A stretch of DNA of 64,000 nucleotides, taken from NCBI GenBank assembly GCA_034231615.1, contig CM067322.1, positions 61,065,245 through 61,129,244 of the forward strand, written 5' to 3'. This DNA is from Meghimatium bilineatum. Its lineage: Eukaryota; Mollusca; Gastropoda; Stylommatophora; Philomycidae. Positions 38,901 to 52,000 of this stretch are shown here, one piece after another. A model generated the notes under the pieces. The model saw nothing but the letters and a program-made list of their open reading frames with translations. It did no database searches and had not been told where the DNA came from. A program made the position numbers and the translations under genes. How positions within the stretch are numbered: the first letter of the stretch is position 1; each line of letters begins with the position of its first letter.

Positions 38901-41900
38901 TACTCCATGACCAGAATTGTACAGGTGGAGTAAAGCATTGGCAACTCTCTTCACTGACCACTGCACCCATGTACTGTTCATCGTCTTTATTCCTATCTCT
39001 TGATACATTGGTATATCTTTTGCTTTGTTAAATTACCCTACCATAATGTTTTTACAGTTGTCATTTGCTACTTTAGTTGTTCCTAGATATTGGTTATATG
39101 AAGACGGGGCCGTAGATATGTTTTCAGTAAGGCAGTGGTTTACCTTTAAAAAAAACAGGCGATTCACGTTTTCATGCATAATTGATTCTTTATAATGGGA
39201 AATTTGAACTTTTTATGAATAATTGTTACGGCAGGAGTTTTACCAACCTTAAGGCTGAATTTATATAGTACTAAATATCATATTCTGATTTGCTGAGAGA
39301 GGGTTTCAACACACCCCCTTACCTTCTTATCTATAGGTTTGTATGCCAACATCATTGCACTCCAGGTAAATCCATAGATACTCAGTCTCCCCTAGCAAGT
39401 GTCAAAATGCCAGCATACAGATGGTTATCATGGCTTCCATGTTCACACTCCTCACTCTGTCCTACTGATGCCACTTTTAATACCAAATTCTCCCAGTCAC
39501 ATCATCCTAAATGCTTAATCTATCATATTGTCCACATTTAACATGCAGTACATTTTTTAGCACTAATGATAAACATTTCTTCAAACTTAATTTAGCACTC
39601 TCTTAATGTTTCCTTTTGTTTCTTTTGATTGGTGATCTTTAACTTTTCATTTTTAATCCAGTGTCATATCTTTTTATATCTTAAATATTATTTTGTTTAA
39701 AAAACAATAACTTTAACATTTAAGTTACATATATTGTTCTAGAGGATAACACTTTCTTATTTGGTGATTTATATTTGTCTCTCTGCAGAAATACACAATT
39801 TTCATGAGGTTTCTTGATGCCTTTGAACAATGTTGTGTCTCACAAGCTAGTGTGAAACAGCTACGACAACATGCCAGTTACATTTCTATCATTGGGAAGT
39901 GGAGTTTGCCAGTTTATTTTCAGATCAGGTGATGTTATTATTTAAATGAAGAAGTATGAGAGCACATATGCATTTATTTTATAAGCTCACAACTTAAATT
40001 AGGAATGTGTACTTTAGTTCAGGGTTTCTCAGTTAGTAGTATGCATACTCCTCAAGTATAGACTGCAAGTCTCTGATTTGCTTTTAATTACAGAACTGCC
40101 TAACACTGATCTAATACTAATGAACAAGCTCCGACTGAAATGACTGAACTGAGATCTAACACTGAACTTGGGACTCTCCACTGTGAAATTATTTAGTTAG
40201 TTTGTTCCTTTGTTGCCAAGGGTGGCACATAGGCAGAAGTTATGTTTCTCCATGCCTTGCAGGTTGCTGCAAGTTGTAGCTCTTGTGTGGTGCTAATACC
40301 CATTGTAGTTGCCTCGCTCTTGATTGTTCTTCTTGGTGTTGTCCTATGTTTTCCATGTTTTTGTTTTCCTGTTGCAGACCATGACAGAGCTTGCTGGATA
40401 AGTCTTTTCTCATCTGATCTAAGCACATGACCTAAATACTGCGTCTTTTTCTAATATTATTTGATATATATATTCTTTTTTGGATATGTCTCTTATTGAT
40501 TCATTTGTGACAAAGTTTTTCCAATCTATGTTCAGGATTTTTTGTTGACATTTATTCTCAAAATTATCAAGTCTTTTTTCTATGGCTTGAGTTGATTTTC
40601 AGCTTTCGGATCTGTAGGTTAAATACAGAGATTATGCAAGATTTGAAGCATTTTATCTTGATATTTGTCTTTAAGGGTTTTGTTTGCCAGATGTTAACTA
40701 GTTTATTGAAGGCACTTGCTGCAAGCTCTATGTGTCATTATTTCTTTGTGAAACATTATTCCACTGTGAATACCGAGAACTTACTGCTTTTTATTTTTTT
40801 ACTGGATTATTCCCATAACTTCTTCTGTTCTAGCACTATGTAATTGTCCATCTGGGCAAATCATGTTTCCACCTTGTTAAGGCATCCCACATGGTGTGTC
40901 AATGTGCTGCAAGCAATATCTTACAATAAAGTATTGACAATAGATCACGAGTTCATGTGTGGTCAAGCTTTGCATTGGTACTATTAATGTAGCACATGGG
41001 TGTGTCACATGTTTGTTTATATAAGTGATTTATTTTCGGCTAGTGACACCTAGTACTTAGGCCAGTCTCTCTTTGTTTTACTGCTGGTTGACAGATGCAA
41101 CGAACAGGTCATAACCCTGTGAACCTTGTACAAAGAAAGCACATGTGGGCAATAGTTTTAGTAATTCAATATCTTTCTATTTCTCTCTCTATTTTAGTGT
41201 TGTCTTAAATGAATAAATGCATACCTCACAAATTTCTCCACATCTGCAAGATATGACTTCCCACTGACAAACCCTATTACATTTATAGTGTCTTACTACT
41301 CCTTCATGTTTATTGTTAAATGAGTCAATATTTTAAATGGACAATATTTTATTCATTATTTATTTTGCAATAGTTCTTTGATCTTCCACTTTCTAAAAGT
41401 TTGAGAAGCTCTATTCTAGTTGAGTGAGAATATATTTATATTTTTTTTAATGCCTGCCAAATCACTAAAATTTTCTAATATAATTATGATCTTTGCACTT
41501 TCCTTTTTTACACTTATTTTACAAACAGGCATATCCTATCAAACCATGACCAATTCATTCCTATAATGTCTTCTCAAACTTGGTTAAAAATGGTATTTGA
41601 ACAAATGTGCATAGTAAAAGAACATTCATTATATATTTGATATGTGACAGTTGTTAAAAATACATTCATCACCAACTAGTGACATTTGTTCTTCTAGATT
41701 TCAGGACATTGCTGGATCATTTGAATCTGCTTTGTGCTCTGGCTTAAACAGTCCCTCAGGCAAGTACATTTTATAGCTGTTTTTCACTTGCCTTATTGAC
41801 TTGTTACAAAGTTAAGAATAAGTAATTCTGCAAATCATAATTTTTTATTATTGCAAATATCCACAAGAGATGAATGTAGCATAAGCTGTATAAGAGAGTA

Positions 41901-44900
41901 TAGTATTTCTATAATTTTTGAAAATTCCTTAAACAACTTTTCACCATGATCTCATGGAGATAAAACTATTAGACATTGAAATAAATGGAAGGAATGACTA
42001 CAAAGGGAAAAGGTTTATGAAAATCTGACCTTTGCAGAGGCCTAATAGGTGAAGAGAATGATAGATTGTTGAATGATAAAACTTGCCTCACAGAGTCAAC
42101 TTTGACACAAAAGTTTAGTGAAACCAGTGTGTTAATGGGTCAATCAAAAATATCACGAGAATAACATTTTTATGAAAAATACTGGAACAGATGCACTACT
42201 TCTGAACTCGAGAAGCTCAATGAATGACCTGAAGTGAATCATTCATTGGAATTATTGGTTCTGGGATCTAATGGCTGACTACAAAATTCTGAGGGTGCAG
42301 TGATTCTAAAACTGAATGAAATTGAGTTTAAAATATATACAGTTTTACAGGGAAGAACATGTGAAAATTAATGAAACCCATGCACTGACCAAAGTGCCTT
42401 CTTCAGACTAATAACTACAACTATGTGCTATTAACATTACCATGTAGATCAGAATACTGGAGAATTATAGAACTGGATCTATCCAAACTATCTACCTTTC
42501 ACATAACATGTCTATAAGATATCCTACATTAGGGCATCTCTGTAGTGTAGTGGTTAACCTTTAGCAAGCCAGATTAAAAAAAACGAAACGTCTCCCTGCC
42601 ACCAGATTCATTTTTGAAAATTTGCATTATTGATGGTGACTGTTTTGAAAATGTGATAATTTTTTGGTTGTTAGAGATATTTAAATAATATTTGCACATA
42701 TAAATAAAGAATTGAATTATGCATATATTGGTGTAATTTATGTACGTGTGTGTGTGATACCAGACGTATGAGAAAGTGGTAAAGACGTTTTTCACAAAAA
42801 ACATATATTTTATAACAAATAAAGAGGAAAAAAATAAGAAAAAAAAATAACTTACCTTACATATCGAATTCCTTGGCAACACTGTAAACTAAATCACGCA
42901 AATCTGTTGTATTTATGTTCTTTCACTGCGAAATTATCAAAATATAGCCGGGGGAACTGTATAAAACATGTAGATTTGCAGTAAAATCGTTCTTTGCGCT
43001 TAGGCCTAGAGTTATTTTTTCTGCCACTTCAAAATATTCGATATCAAACGTACAAGTCCCCAAACCAACACGGCATTCTGTATATTCACTGCTGTGAAAC
43101 TAAATAACCTAATAATCCATGATTAAAGCCACGATTCAATGTTATTTTATTCGAAATACGATGAAATAAAGGTCTATAAAACCGATCCATTATCATGGCA
43201 TCGTACCGGTGTACAGATGTGGTCAGATTAATTGTTCTTAAACTTTTACGAATAGCTAGCCATTCTCAAAAACGATCATTTCGGAAGTGGGGGATGTACC
43301 GGCTTCGATTGCGCATGTCCCCAGCTATGTGCACGGACTGTGGTACGTGTAAATCTCATGATATTATCGTTGGTTGGGCCGGCAAAAGCGCGCATGGCCA
43401 TTTTGTTTCTCGGCGGCCGGGATTGATATAGGCTTGGTGAAGGTTAAAACATTCACCTTGTGTTCACACGGTTGCATGTTCAAAACAAGTTTCATTTACA
43501 AGTGAATTTTTTGAGATTCCTGGAAATTATTACATAAGCTACAGAGTTATGTTCTATGAGTGGTACTCTTGACAGGTGGATTGCTATTCTATTAAGAGGA
43601 GTATATGTGGGAAAATGAAAGCACAGGGAAGTCATGAACTCTTTTATATCTTGCAGACATTCTCATCAAGAATATTCTGTAACTAAGAACTCACTGTAAA
43701 GTATCACAAGAAAATATGAAAGTTATAATACAATTTTTGATGAGATACATTTGATGTGTGTTGCATAAGGAGAATGACAGTCCAGAAAATGGATTTATTT
43801 CATGCTTATGTATTTCTGATTTTATACATTTGGTATGCAGGTCCATCTGAGTTTCGGCTTGTATCATCAAATGATCTGTGGTTTTCTCTGACACATTGTT
43901 GGAATGATAACATCTACTTACCAGCTCTCACTCACAGGTACCAACCAAAGATTGCAGCTTGTATGCAGACCAAATGTAAATGTAACCTATTGTGCTTTTA
44001 TGATCCCCCCAAAAATATAAGAAAGTTGTTTTAAAATATTATTATTAAAAAATTGACTAGTAGTTTAGTTATATTGATTGCCAGATTGTTTATATATATA
44101 AATAGTACTGGTTATTTTACAGTATTTATAATACCCCGAGGATATTAAGTCTTACAGAAACCTCACATCATGGCTTTAAAGTCCATTACTGTGAAGTTCA
44201 TTGATGATAACACTGAAGAAAATGATGTAATAATTTACACTGACAGGTCAGTCATTTGTCATCAGAACTGTTTCTCTTCACGGTCAGTGGGGAAACTCAA
44301 GGAATCAAGTGATGTCTTCACCACAAAAGCCCTATGATGGAGTTAAAAGCTGTAAAAGCAATGTCATAGCCAGTATTGCAAGGACTATTCTTATGCTTTG
44401 ATACTAAGTGACACAATGAATATGCTCACAAAGTTGAAGGGGTAGTAATCTGCATCAATGGGTGGAGTTGTATGTGTAATCACTGACCAGAAATATTACT
44501 GTTATATTTGTGCCAGGACATGTGGGTGTTGAGAGTAACGAGCAAGCTGATACACTGACGAGCATGCTTACAGAGTCAAAAGGTACATAAATGGATCAAT
44601 CTGACATAATCCATGTACCCAGGAACCTTGTCCACTCAGATGATTTTCAATAGTGTGAATAATAGTGCTCTCAAAATTGTGGGAGATTGATGTAGAGATT
44701 GGAACTGTCTGTAAAGAGAAACATAATAGATATACATATATATAAATTGGTAGCATATCCTATTCAGGATGTAACCATGAACCCAGCATTTTTGGGCTGT
44801 AGTGATTTTCTAGGCAATATAAATATATTGAGTAATTTGCCATTGCTTTCTGAACTGTCTGAATGCACAATTGCCTGTGGTGGGGACATGCTCTGTACCA

Positions 44901-46012
44901 CTCTGCCACAGAGCCGGGTGATATATATATCAAGAGACTGAACTGTAACTATGAACCATTACACTGAGGTGGATTTATTGAGATGGAGTACTTATGGACT
45001 TGTCCAGTTTAAGCTGATATTAATCTGCACTCAGAACTCATTAAGTTAACCTCTGCTACCCTAAATACAAATTACATAACACCCCTTCTGTATACCAGAT
45101 TGTTTTTTTGGACAGTTGTGTAATTTTATATAAAATGACTGACTCATGTTGTGTCATCTCTTAGGTTTATTGTATTTATATATTTATTTCATAACCAAAC
45201 TAACGTGCTCATAATATATTCTGTGAAAATAATTAATATCATCTTATTTAATTAATAATTAATTAAATAAAATGCTTAAATCTTACTAACCTTCTCTATC
45301 CAATCCTTAGTGCATCTGCAAATATGTTTTGAGACACAATGTGATGTATTGTCAAAGCATGATGTCCATGCATAATTTTCATAATGTCATTTAGTAATGA
45401 AACTAATGTGTTCATAATATCTTATTTGAAAAAAAAAACGTAATTTCCAACAATTCCTCATTATTGCAAAAATAATCTATAAGAATTTCACTAAAAATTT
45501 CTTCCATTTCAACTTGATGCATGGCTATTGTAACTTTTACATTTTCTTAATTTGTTTGTTCTTGTTGCACACGACCTTGTCAAGAAAAAGAAGCTACATT
45601 TGCTAGCAGTGTTACCATTTTTTTCCTTGGAAGAAAAATCCATATGTAAACTTTTTATCATAGTTACAAAATTTCTTAGTCATGGTCGCAATTATAAACC
45701 GCCTACAGCAGATTAAAGCTTGAACTGGGTTTTTATACCCACTAACAGCGTGGGAAAGGTTAATCACCCTTTGTTTTATTGTATGCATTATGGTTATTTT
45801 TTTACTATGATTTATGTTGCAAAATATTTTAGTTATTTAGTGTGTTACTGAGGAAAAAAAATAATTGCATGTATATTTTAAATGGATTTGTGATTTCCAA
45901 TCCAGGTTTGTAAAGCTGAATCTTCAGTGCCTTTCAAGATACAAAACATGGTTAGATGAAGTTTACCAAGATGAGGTAAGAACTATGTCTGTTTAGCTTT
46001 TCCAGTACAATT

Positions 46013-46050
<38 letters not shown>

Positions 46051-49000
46051 TCATCTTATCTGTTTTATTCCATTATTTGTAGTATTTATTTTTAAAAGTG
46101 ATTTAAAAACATTTTCAAGTTTGTTATATTTCTTTTATTCATTGTGTGCATCATTCTGTTTGCAGTATCAATTTCTAACTGCACATTACCTGCTGAATCT
46201 TGTTCTACATCCATTCTCAAAACTTTGGTAGATTAGCAGGATATAGTCCAAAGAATGGAATGTGTGTGCTATGGTTTATAGTTTTGCTGCATTAATTGCG
46301 CCTTTCTGTCTGATACATTCGGTCTTAGATCTGGTACAAGTTGGATTTCAGTTGCGATACTGCAGTGGTCTGGAAATAATTTACTAGATCTGACAAAAAG
46401 CATGAAAGAGATTGGTCATGTAGACAATTTTTTGTTTAATAGTACAGATTTTCTGCAATATAAATTCTAACAAGCAAACAGCTAACATTTAGTACTACCT
46501 GGGAGTACTGAAATAGATCTTTTAAAACATTTCAATAAAAAGTGGAGAAACAATTAACAGTTCCTTCACCATGACAATGTATCAGCTCACACAACTCTGC
46601 TTGTTCTGGAATATTGGCAAGCAACATAGAAAATTGTTTCTCCAGTCACCCTAATCATCTGATTTGTCACCAAATACTTTTGTCAAATATAGAAAGTTAT
46701 TGATAACAGTTGTGGTACAGATGGGAAGAGAGTGCAGTGACTGGGCTGACAACAGAACAGAGGAAATGATCCAAGAACTCATCCTGCAGTACTCAAAGCC
46801 ACACAATATAATGATTTACATAGACAACTCAGTAACACATGAAACACACAGGTGTTGTTGGGGTTTCATGGCCTACTAAAATGGCAGGAAATTAGCTGAG
46901 AAGTCAGATGCGTTCCCCACTACAACATTGAGTATGAGAATGGAAATAATGCAGTGACAGTGGCTCTCACTTGGCTGGTGATACAATTACCAACAGACTC
47001 AGTGATTCCATCAGAATATGCTGCGTAAGATAGAAAAATATATGATCAAAACTGAATGGGTCACTTTTCTCAACAATGAAGAAGCATTACATAGATCTAT
47101 TGTTGAGGTCATCTGGGGTCAGGGGAAATGAGAGCTGATGTGTTGGCTGGTAAAGCCTTGATGAATGGCATCAAGCTAAGAAGAAGAGACAGGATTGAAT
47201 TGATTAGAGCAGTCATGAATATCCTACGAGAAGATGTGGAGGAGGTTGAACAAGACAATGTACATCATTTTCAGAGAGTGGTAGAAATGGGAGGGACTAG
47301 AGGCGATGGAAGAAAGTGCTCTCTCTCTGGAAAGATCAGAAGAATACATAATAAACAACTGACTGGGACACTCAGCTTATACACTTTTAGATGGCTGACG
47401 GAACGGCAAGTAGAGCATATATGGGAATGCCCCCAGTGCTGTGACCCTTGTTCATAATCAAGAATCACCAGCAGACTTGTTTCTATTTTCTAAACTAAAA
47501 TCCAACTTGGCAGGATAATATATTCAGATCATTCAAACAAAATTATGAGCTTTTTGCCAGCAGACCTAGCGATCCATAAAAATGCTTATCATGACTTTTT
47601 TTCAGAAATAGAAAATCGTGTTAGGAATTATACATTAATAATGATATAGAAGGAGAGTATTTCGAAGGAGACAAGCTGATTATGTATCAGGTAAACCTCA
47701 GCCTGAAATAGTTATACACAACAAAAATTTCTGCAACTTTCTTAACACTTGTATACAATATAATTTGCATCTACAGCCTTATAGCTGAATGTTATTGTTT
47801 GAACACATTATGAAATTTAGCACAAATGAATTCAATTTATTTAAATACTTCTATTTGAAAGGTTGCCCACAAGATAGAATCTAACCATGATAGCAAGCAG
47901 CAGTCATCAATTCCTGACAGACTCACTAACCCTTCACCAACTGGCTCTAGTGGGGACCAGTTTCAAAGATCAGCATCACCGAAATCAGCAGTCCCGGTGG
48001 AAGTTCCTGTAAGGCATCCAGTCACTACAGCACAGATTGTTGCTCTCATGTCTGACATGGATAAACTTTCTTGTAAAGTAAGTGTGATTTATGTTTATAT
48101 ATTTTACTATCCATGATTAAAAATAGAAAATTATCTAGAACTGATGATTATAAAAGACAGTCTGCCATGTTTTTTTGTATGACATGCTTCTTCAACATTT
48201 TCTTTTAGCTCTGTTATGTGATTGTGAACAGTCTTTCTTTACTTGTTGTGTGTTGTACAGTGTTCTTGATAAATACTGTTTGGTCAAAATATCAAATTTT
48301 GCATTCTCCTTTATGTTTCCAGTGATTAGCAAAACTTGTTATCCTATTTCCAATTTTCACTCATCGGATTATAATTTTTATGCAGTTATTGCCTATTATC
48401 AATTCTTTTCTGTCTTTTTCAAAATCCGGCATATTTGCGGTATGTAGTCCAGAGAACGGAATGATTGCCTTGTGGTCTAACTTAACTGCGATATCTGCAC
48501 CTTTCGACCTGACACATCCAATTTCAGAATAGCCTCTGCGATCACTAACTCTATGGGATGAGGCAACCAAATCCACTCCAGATATCCTACGTCATCCATG
48601 GCCGGTAACAGTGTCATTATTCTTTTCTCCCTTTAAGTTCCAGGCAACAAACAGGCGTTATCGATTCTTAAACTATTAGATAAATATTTTTTTAAATTTC
48701 CAACCATGAAATAAATTATTAACAAGGTATTTTATAAATGTATTTTGAATACAGATTCCTGAGTTGTTTGAAGGCACTATCAAACCAAAACTTGATGCCA
48801 TTGGATTTAATAATACAGAAAATATTAAAGGTGAGTGGTTTTTTTGGGAGGTCTTTGTAGATGTTTCCTTGGTCTATATACTTCATTAAATTGCTTTGTT
48901 ATTTGAAATCTAAAGGACAATCTGAAGTAGGGGTCCCAGATGTCCTAATTTACACAGGACAGTTTCAGTTTTCAGCCTGTTTCTGCTAATGTTTTATGTG

Positions 49001-52000
49001 TGCCTATATGTCCATGTTTTGTGTTTGTAACCATCAATATAGGTGTCAAGTGCGTGGCCATATGGCTAGAATGCCGGTTTAAGAAGCCTGAGGTCCCGGA
49101 TTTAAAAATTCTGTGGTTGGGATAAGGATTTTTGTCTTTCGGAGGTGCAATAAAAGCAGTGACAGCTATAGCGGTCACCATTATTTCCACAGCACCAAAA
49201 AAACCTTCCTGCACTCCTTAACCTTCACCGAGCCGATATGATATCCAGCCGCCGAAAAACATAATGGCCGCGCGCGCTGATGACGGGCCGTCCCACCCAG
49301 TGAGATTTACACGTACCACAGTCCGTGCACATAGCTGGGGACATGCGCAATCGAAGCCGGTACATCCCCCACTTCCGACATGATCGTTTTTGAGAATGGC
49401 TGTCTATTCGTAAAAGTTTAAGAGCAATTAATCTGACCACATCTGTACACTGGTACGATGCCATGATGATGGATCGGTTTTACAGACCTTTATTTCATCG
49501 TATTTCGAATAAAATAACATTGAATCGTGGATTGAATCATGGATTATTAGGTTATTTAGTTTCACAGCAGTGAATATACAGAATGCCGTGCTGGTTTGGG
49601 GACTTGTACGTTTGATATCGAATATTTTGAAGTGGCAGAAAAAATAACTCTAGGCCTAAGCTCAAAGAACGATTTTACTGCAAATCTACATGTTTTATAC
49701 AGTTCCCCCGGCTATATTTTGATAATTTCGCAGTGAAAGAACATAAATACAACAGATTTACGTAATTTAGTTGACAGTGTTGCCAAGGAATTCGATATGT
49801 AAGGTAAGTTATTTTTTTTCCTTATTTTTTCCCTCTTTATTTGTTATAAAATATATGTTTTTTGTGAAAAACGTCTTTACCACTTTCTCATACGTCTGGT
49901 ATCACACACACACGTACATAAATTACACCAATATATGCATAATTCAATTCTTTATTTATATGTGCAAATATTATTTAAATATCTCTAACAACCAAAAAAT
50001 TATCACATTTTCAAAACAGTCACCATCAATAATGAAAATTTTCAAAAAATAATCTGGTGGCAGGGAGACGTTTCGTATTTTTTAATCTGGCTTGCTAAAG
50101 GTTAACAGGAAAACAACACAGCAATGAAAGTTTTTTTTTAAACCATCATTATTTTTAAAAAAAGTTGAAATTAGAGTTTATAAAATACACCACCCTTCTA
50201 AAATGAGATATGGAAAAACCACAAACTACTTACTTAAGTTGTTACTAACCTAACAACCTAAACTTCAAAAATTCCCTCCCAGGAAACTAGTTTTTGATCT
50301 AAATGTTTCTCATGTGTTGTTCATTCAACAGCATAAATACACACATGCTCAGGAATGTGTGTATATACACCTGTACAACAAGTACAAAGTTTTTTTAATG
50401 TGATGATGATGATGTTCCTCCTTCGCAAGCAAAGATGAGCATGGCATGAAAAAACATTAAATGCGATGGAAAAAAAATAAATATATATATATAATAATTA
50501 AAATTGGTAATTAACTAATTTGGTTTGTGAGTTCGTAGATGCCCGATGAGTCCAATTCGTGCACGGAAAGTTCTATTGCAGTGCATGCAGGAGTGCTGAA
50601 GGTTTGGGGTATGAGAATTTACAGATTTGTCCTTCCACTTCTTGCGCTTGTGGATTGCCCGCAGTGTTCTTTCTTTTTCAAATTTCGTGATGCCAGCAGT
50701 GATCGGGTGTGCCAGGCTGAGCGATCAAGTGCTGTAGTCTCCCAGGAGCTAGGATCGATGAAGCAGTTCTTGAGAGAGCTTTATAGGTGATCCTTGAAAC
50801 GCTTTTTCTGCCCTCCACTTGAACATTTACCTTCGCAAAACTCCCCATTGAATAATCTCTTTGGAAGGCAATTGTCTGGCATATGGACGATGTGGCCAGT
50901 CCAGCTGAGTTGGGACCTAGTCAGCATTGCATGGATGCTTTGCATACAGAACTTAAAATTATCTAGAACTGGTTTAAATTTACACTGTCCCACATCCAGG
51001 TTGTAGCTCTTTGTTTCACTGGAAGATGAAGATGGGACACATGTAGTCCCCATTTTCAATAGAAAAAAATATAAGACTAATCTTTTTTTTAATGTTTAAT
51101 TTGGCAAACCAGAACCTACAAAGTATGATAATCCTAATCTGAAGTCACAATGACTTTTATACTACTCTTTATGTGTTGTTCGTCCGTCATAGTCAACGAT
51201 GGCAATTCAGCTCAACTGGGATGATGTTGAAGATGATGATGTCTGCGGTATGCCCAACTGTTAGTTATAAAAAAGGTGATGATGATAGTTAAGCTATGAC
51301 TAGCACTGTTTTTGTTTACAGTGTGAAAAAGCTGCACTATTAGTGGGGTTCCAAGGACATGAGATTTACTCCATAGGAGTTCTTTATTTAAGACATGTAT
51401 TTCAACACTAGACTATGATTGATATTGTGTTAAATAGTTTTTACTCATGTTTTACCCGCAGATGTCTCAGAATAAAGTGATAAGATAAAATACCTCACTA
51501 AAAGCAATTTTTTAAACATCTATACATTACTAAAGAAGATGACAAAACTGACATGGGTCTTCAGCGCTCATTCTCAAACTCCTGCTGGATCTCTCTTGCA
51601 GCAGGACAATGGTCCCATTAGATTTCCAGCAGGGTGTAGTCCAGAGAATTAAAATGCATTGTGTTGCCATTTTATTTGTGCCAATGGTCCGAGACATCCG
51701 ATTTCGGCGGCGAGGTGGGTCTGACATATTCTGCACATGCTTGACAAATGCATCCCAAAACAGTTAAAGCGTGGTGAACTCCAGGGCAAATGAGAAGCCA
51801 GTGGAAAGTAGAAACACTTTAAGGACTCTCCGTCTCTAACAAAATTATATATTGACGTCACCTCCTTCGAATCCTGTTGCTTATAATCAGCGAATGTGGT
51901 GCAGCAATACCAGCAAAGTTGCTTGCATCAATGAAAAACATCAAATTGCTGAGGCACAGAAAAAACATGGTTCCTGAAAGGACAGGAAAGCAAATGCCCA

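Noticed and set aside
44185-44580. RNase H of an LTR element
   Set aside because: The PGHxGxxxNExAD box and absence of protease, integrase or LTR-like direct repeats nearby fit a non-LTR LINE.
42574-50052. Pairs of small frames conserved between 42574-42882/43195-43431 and 49225-49464/49771-50052
   Set aside because: Their similarity only reflects that the two MITEs are copies of one another; no domain, and the frames overlap TIR and AT-rich sequence.
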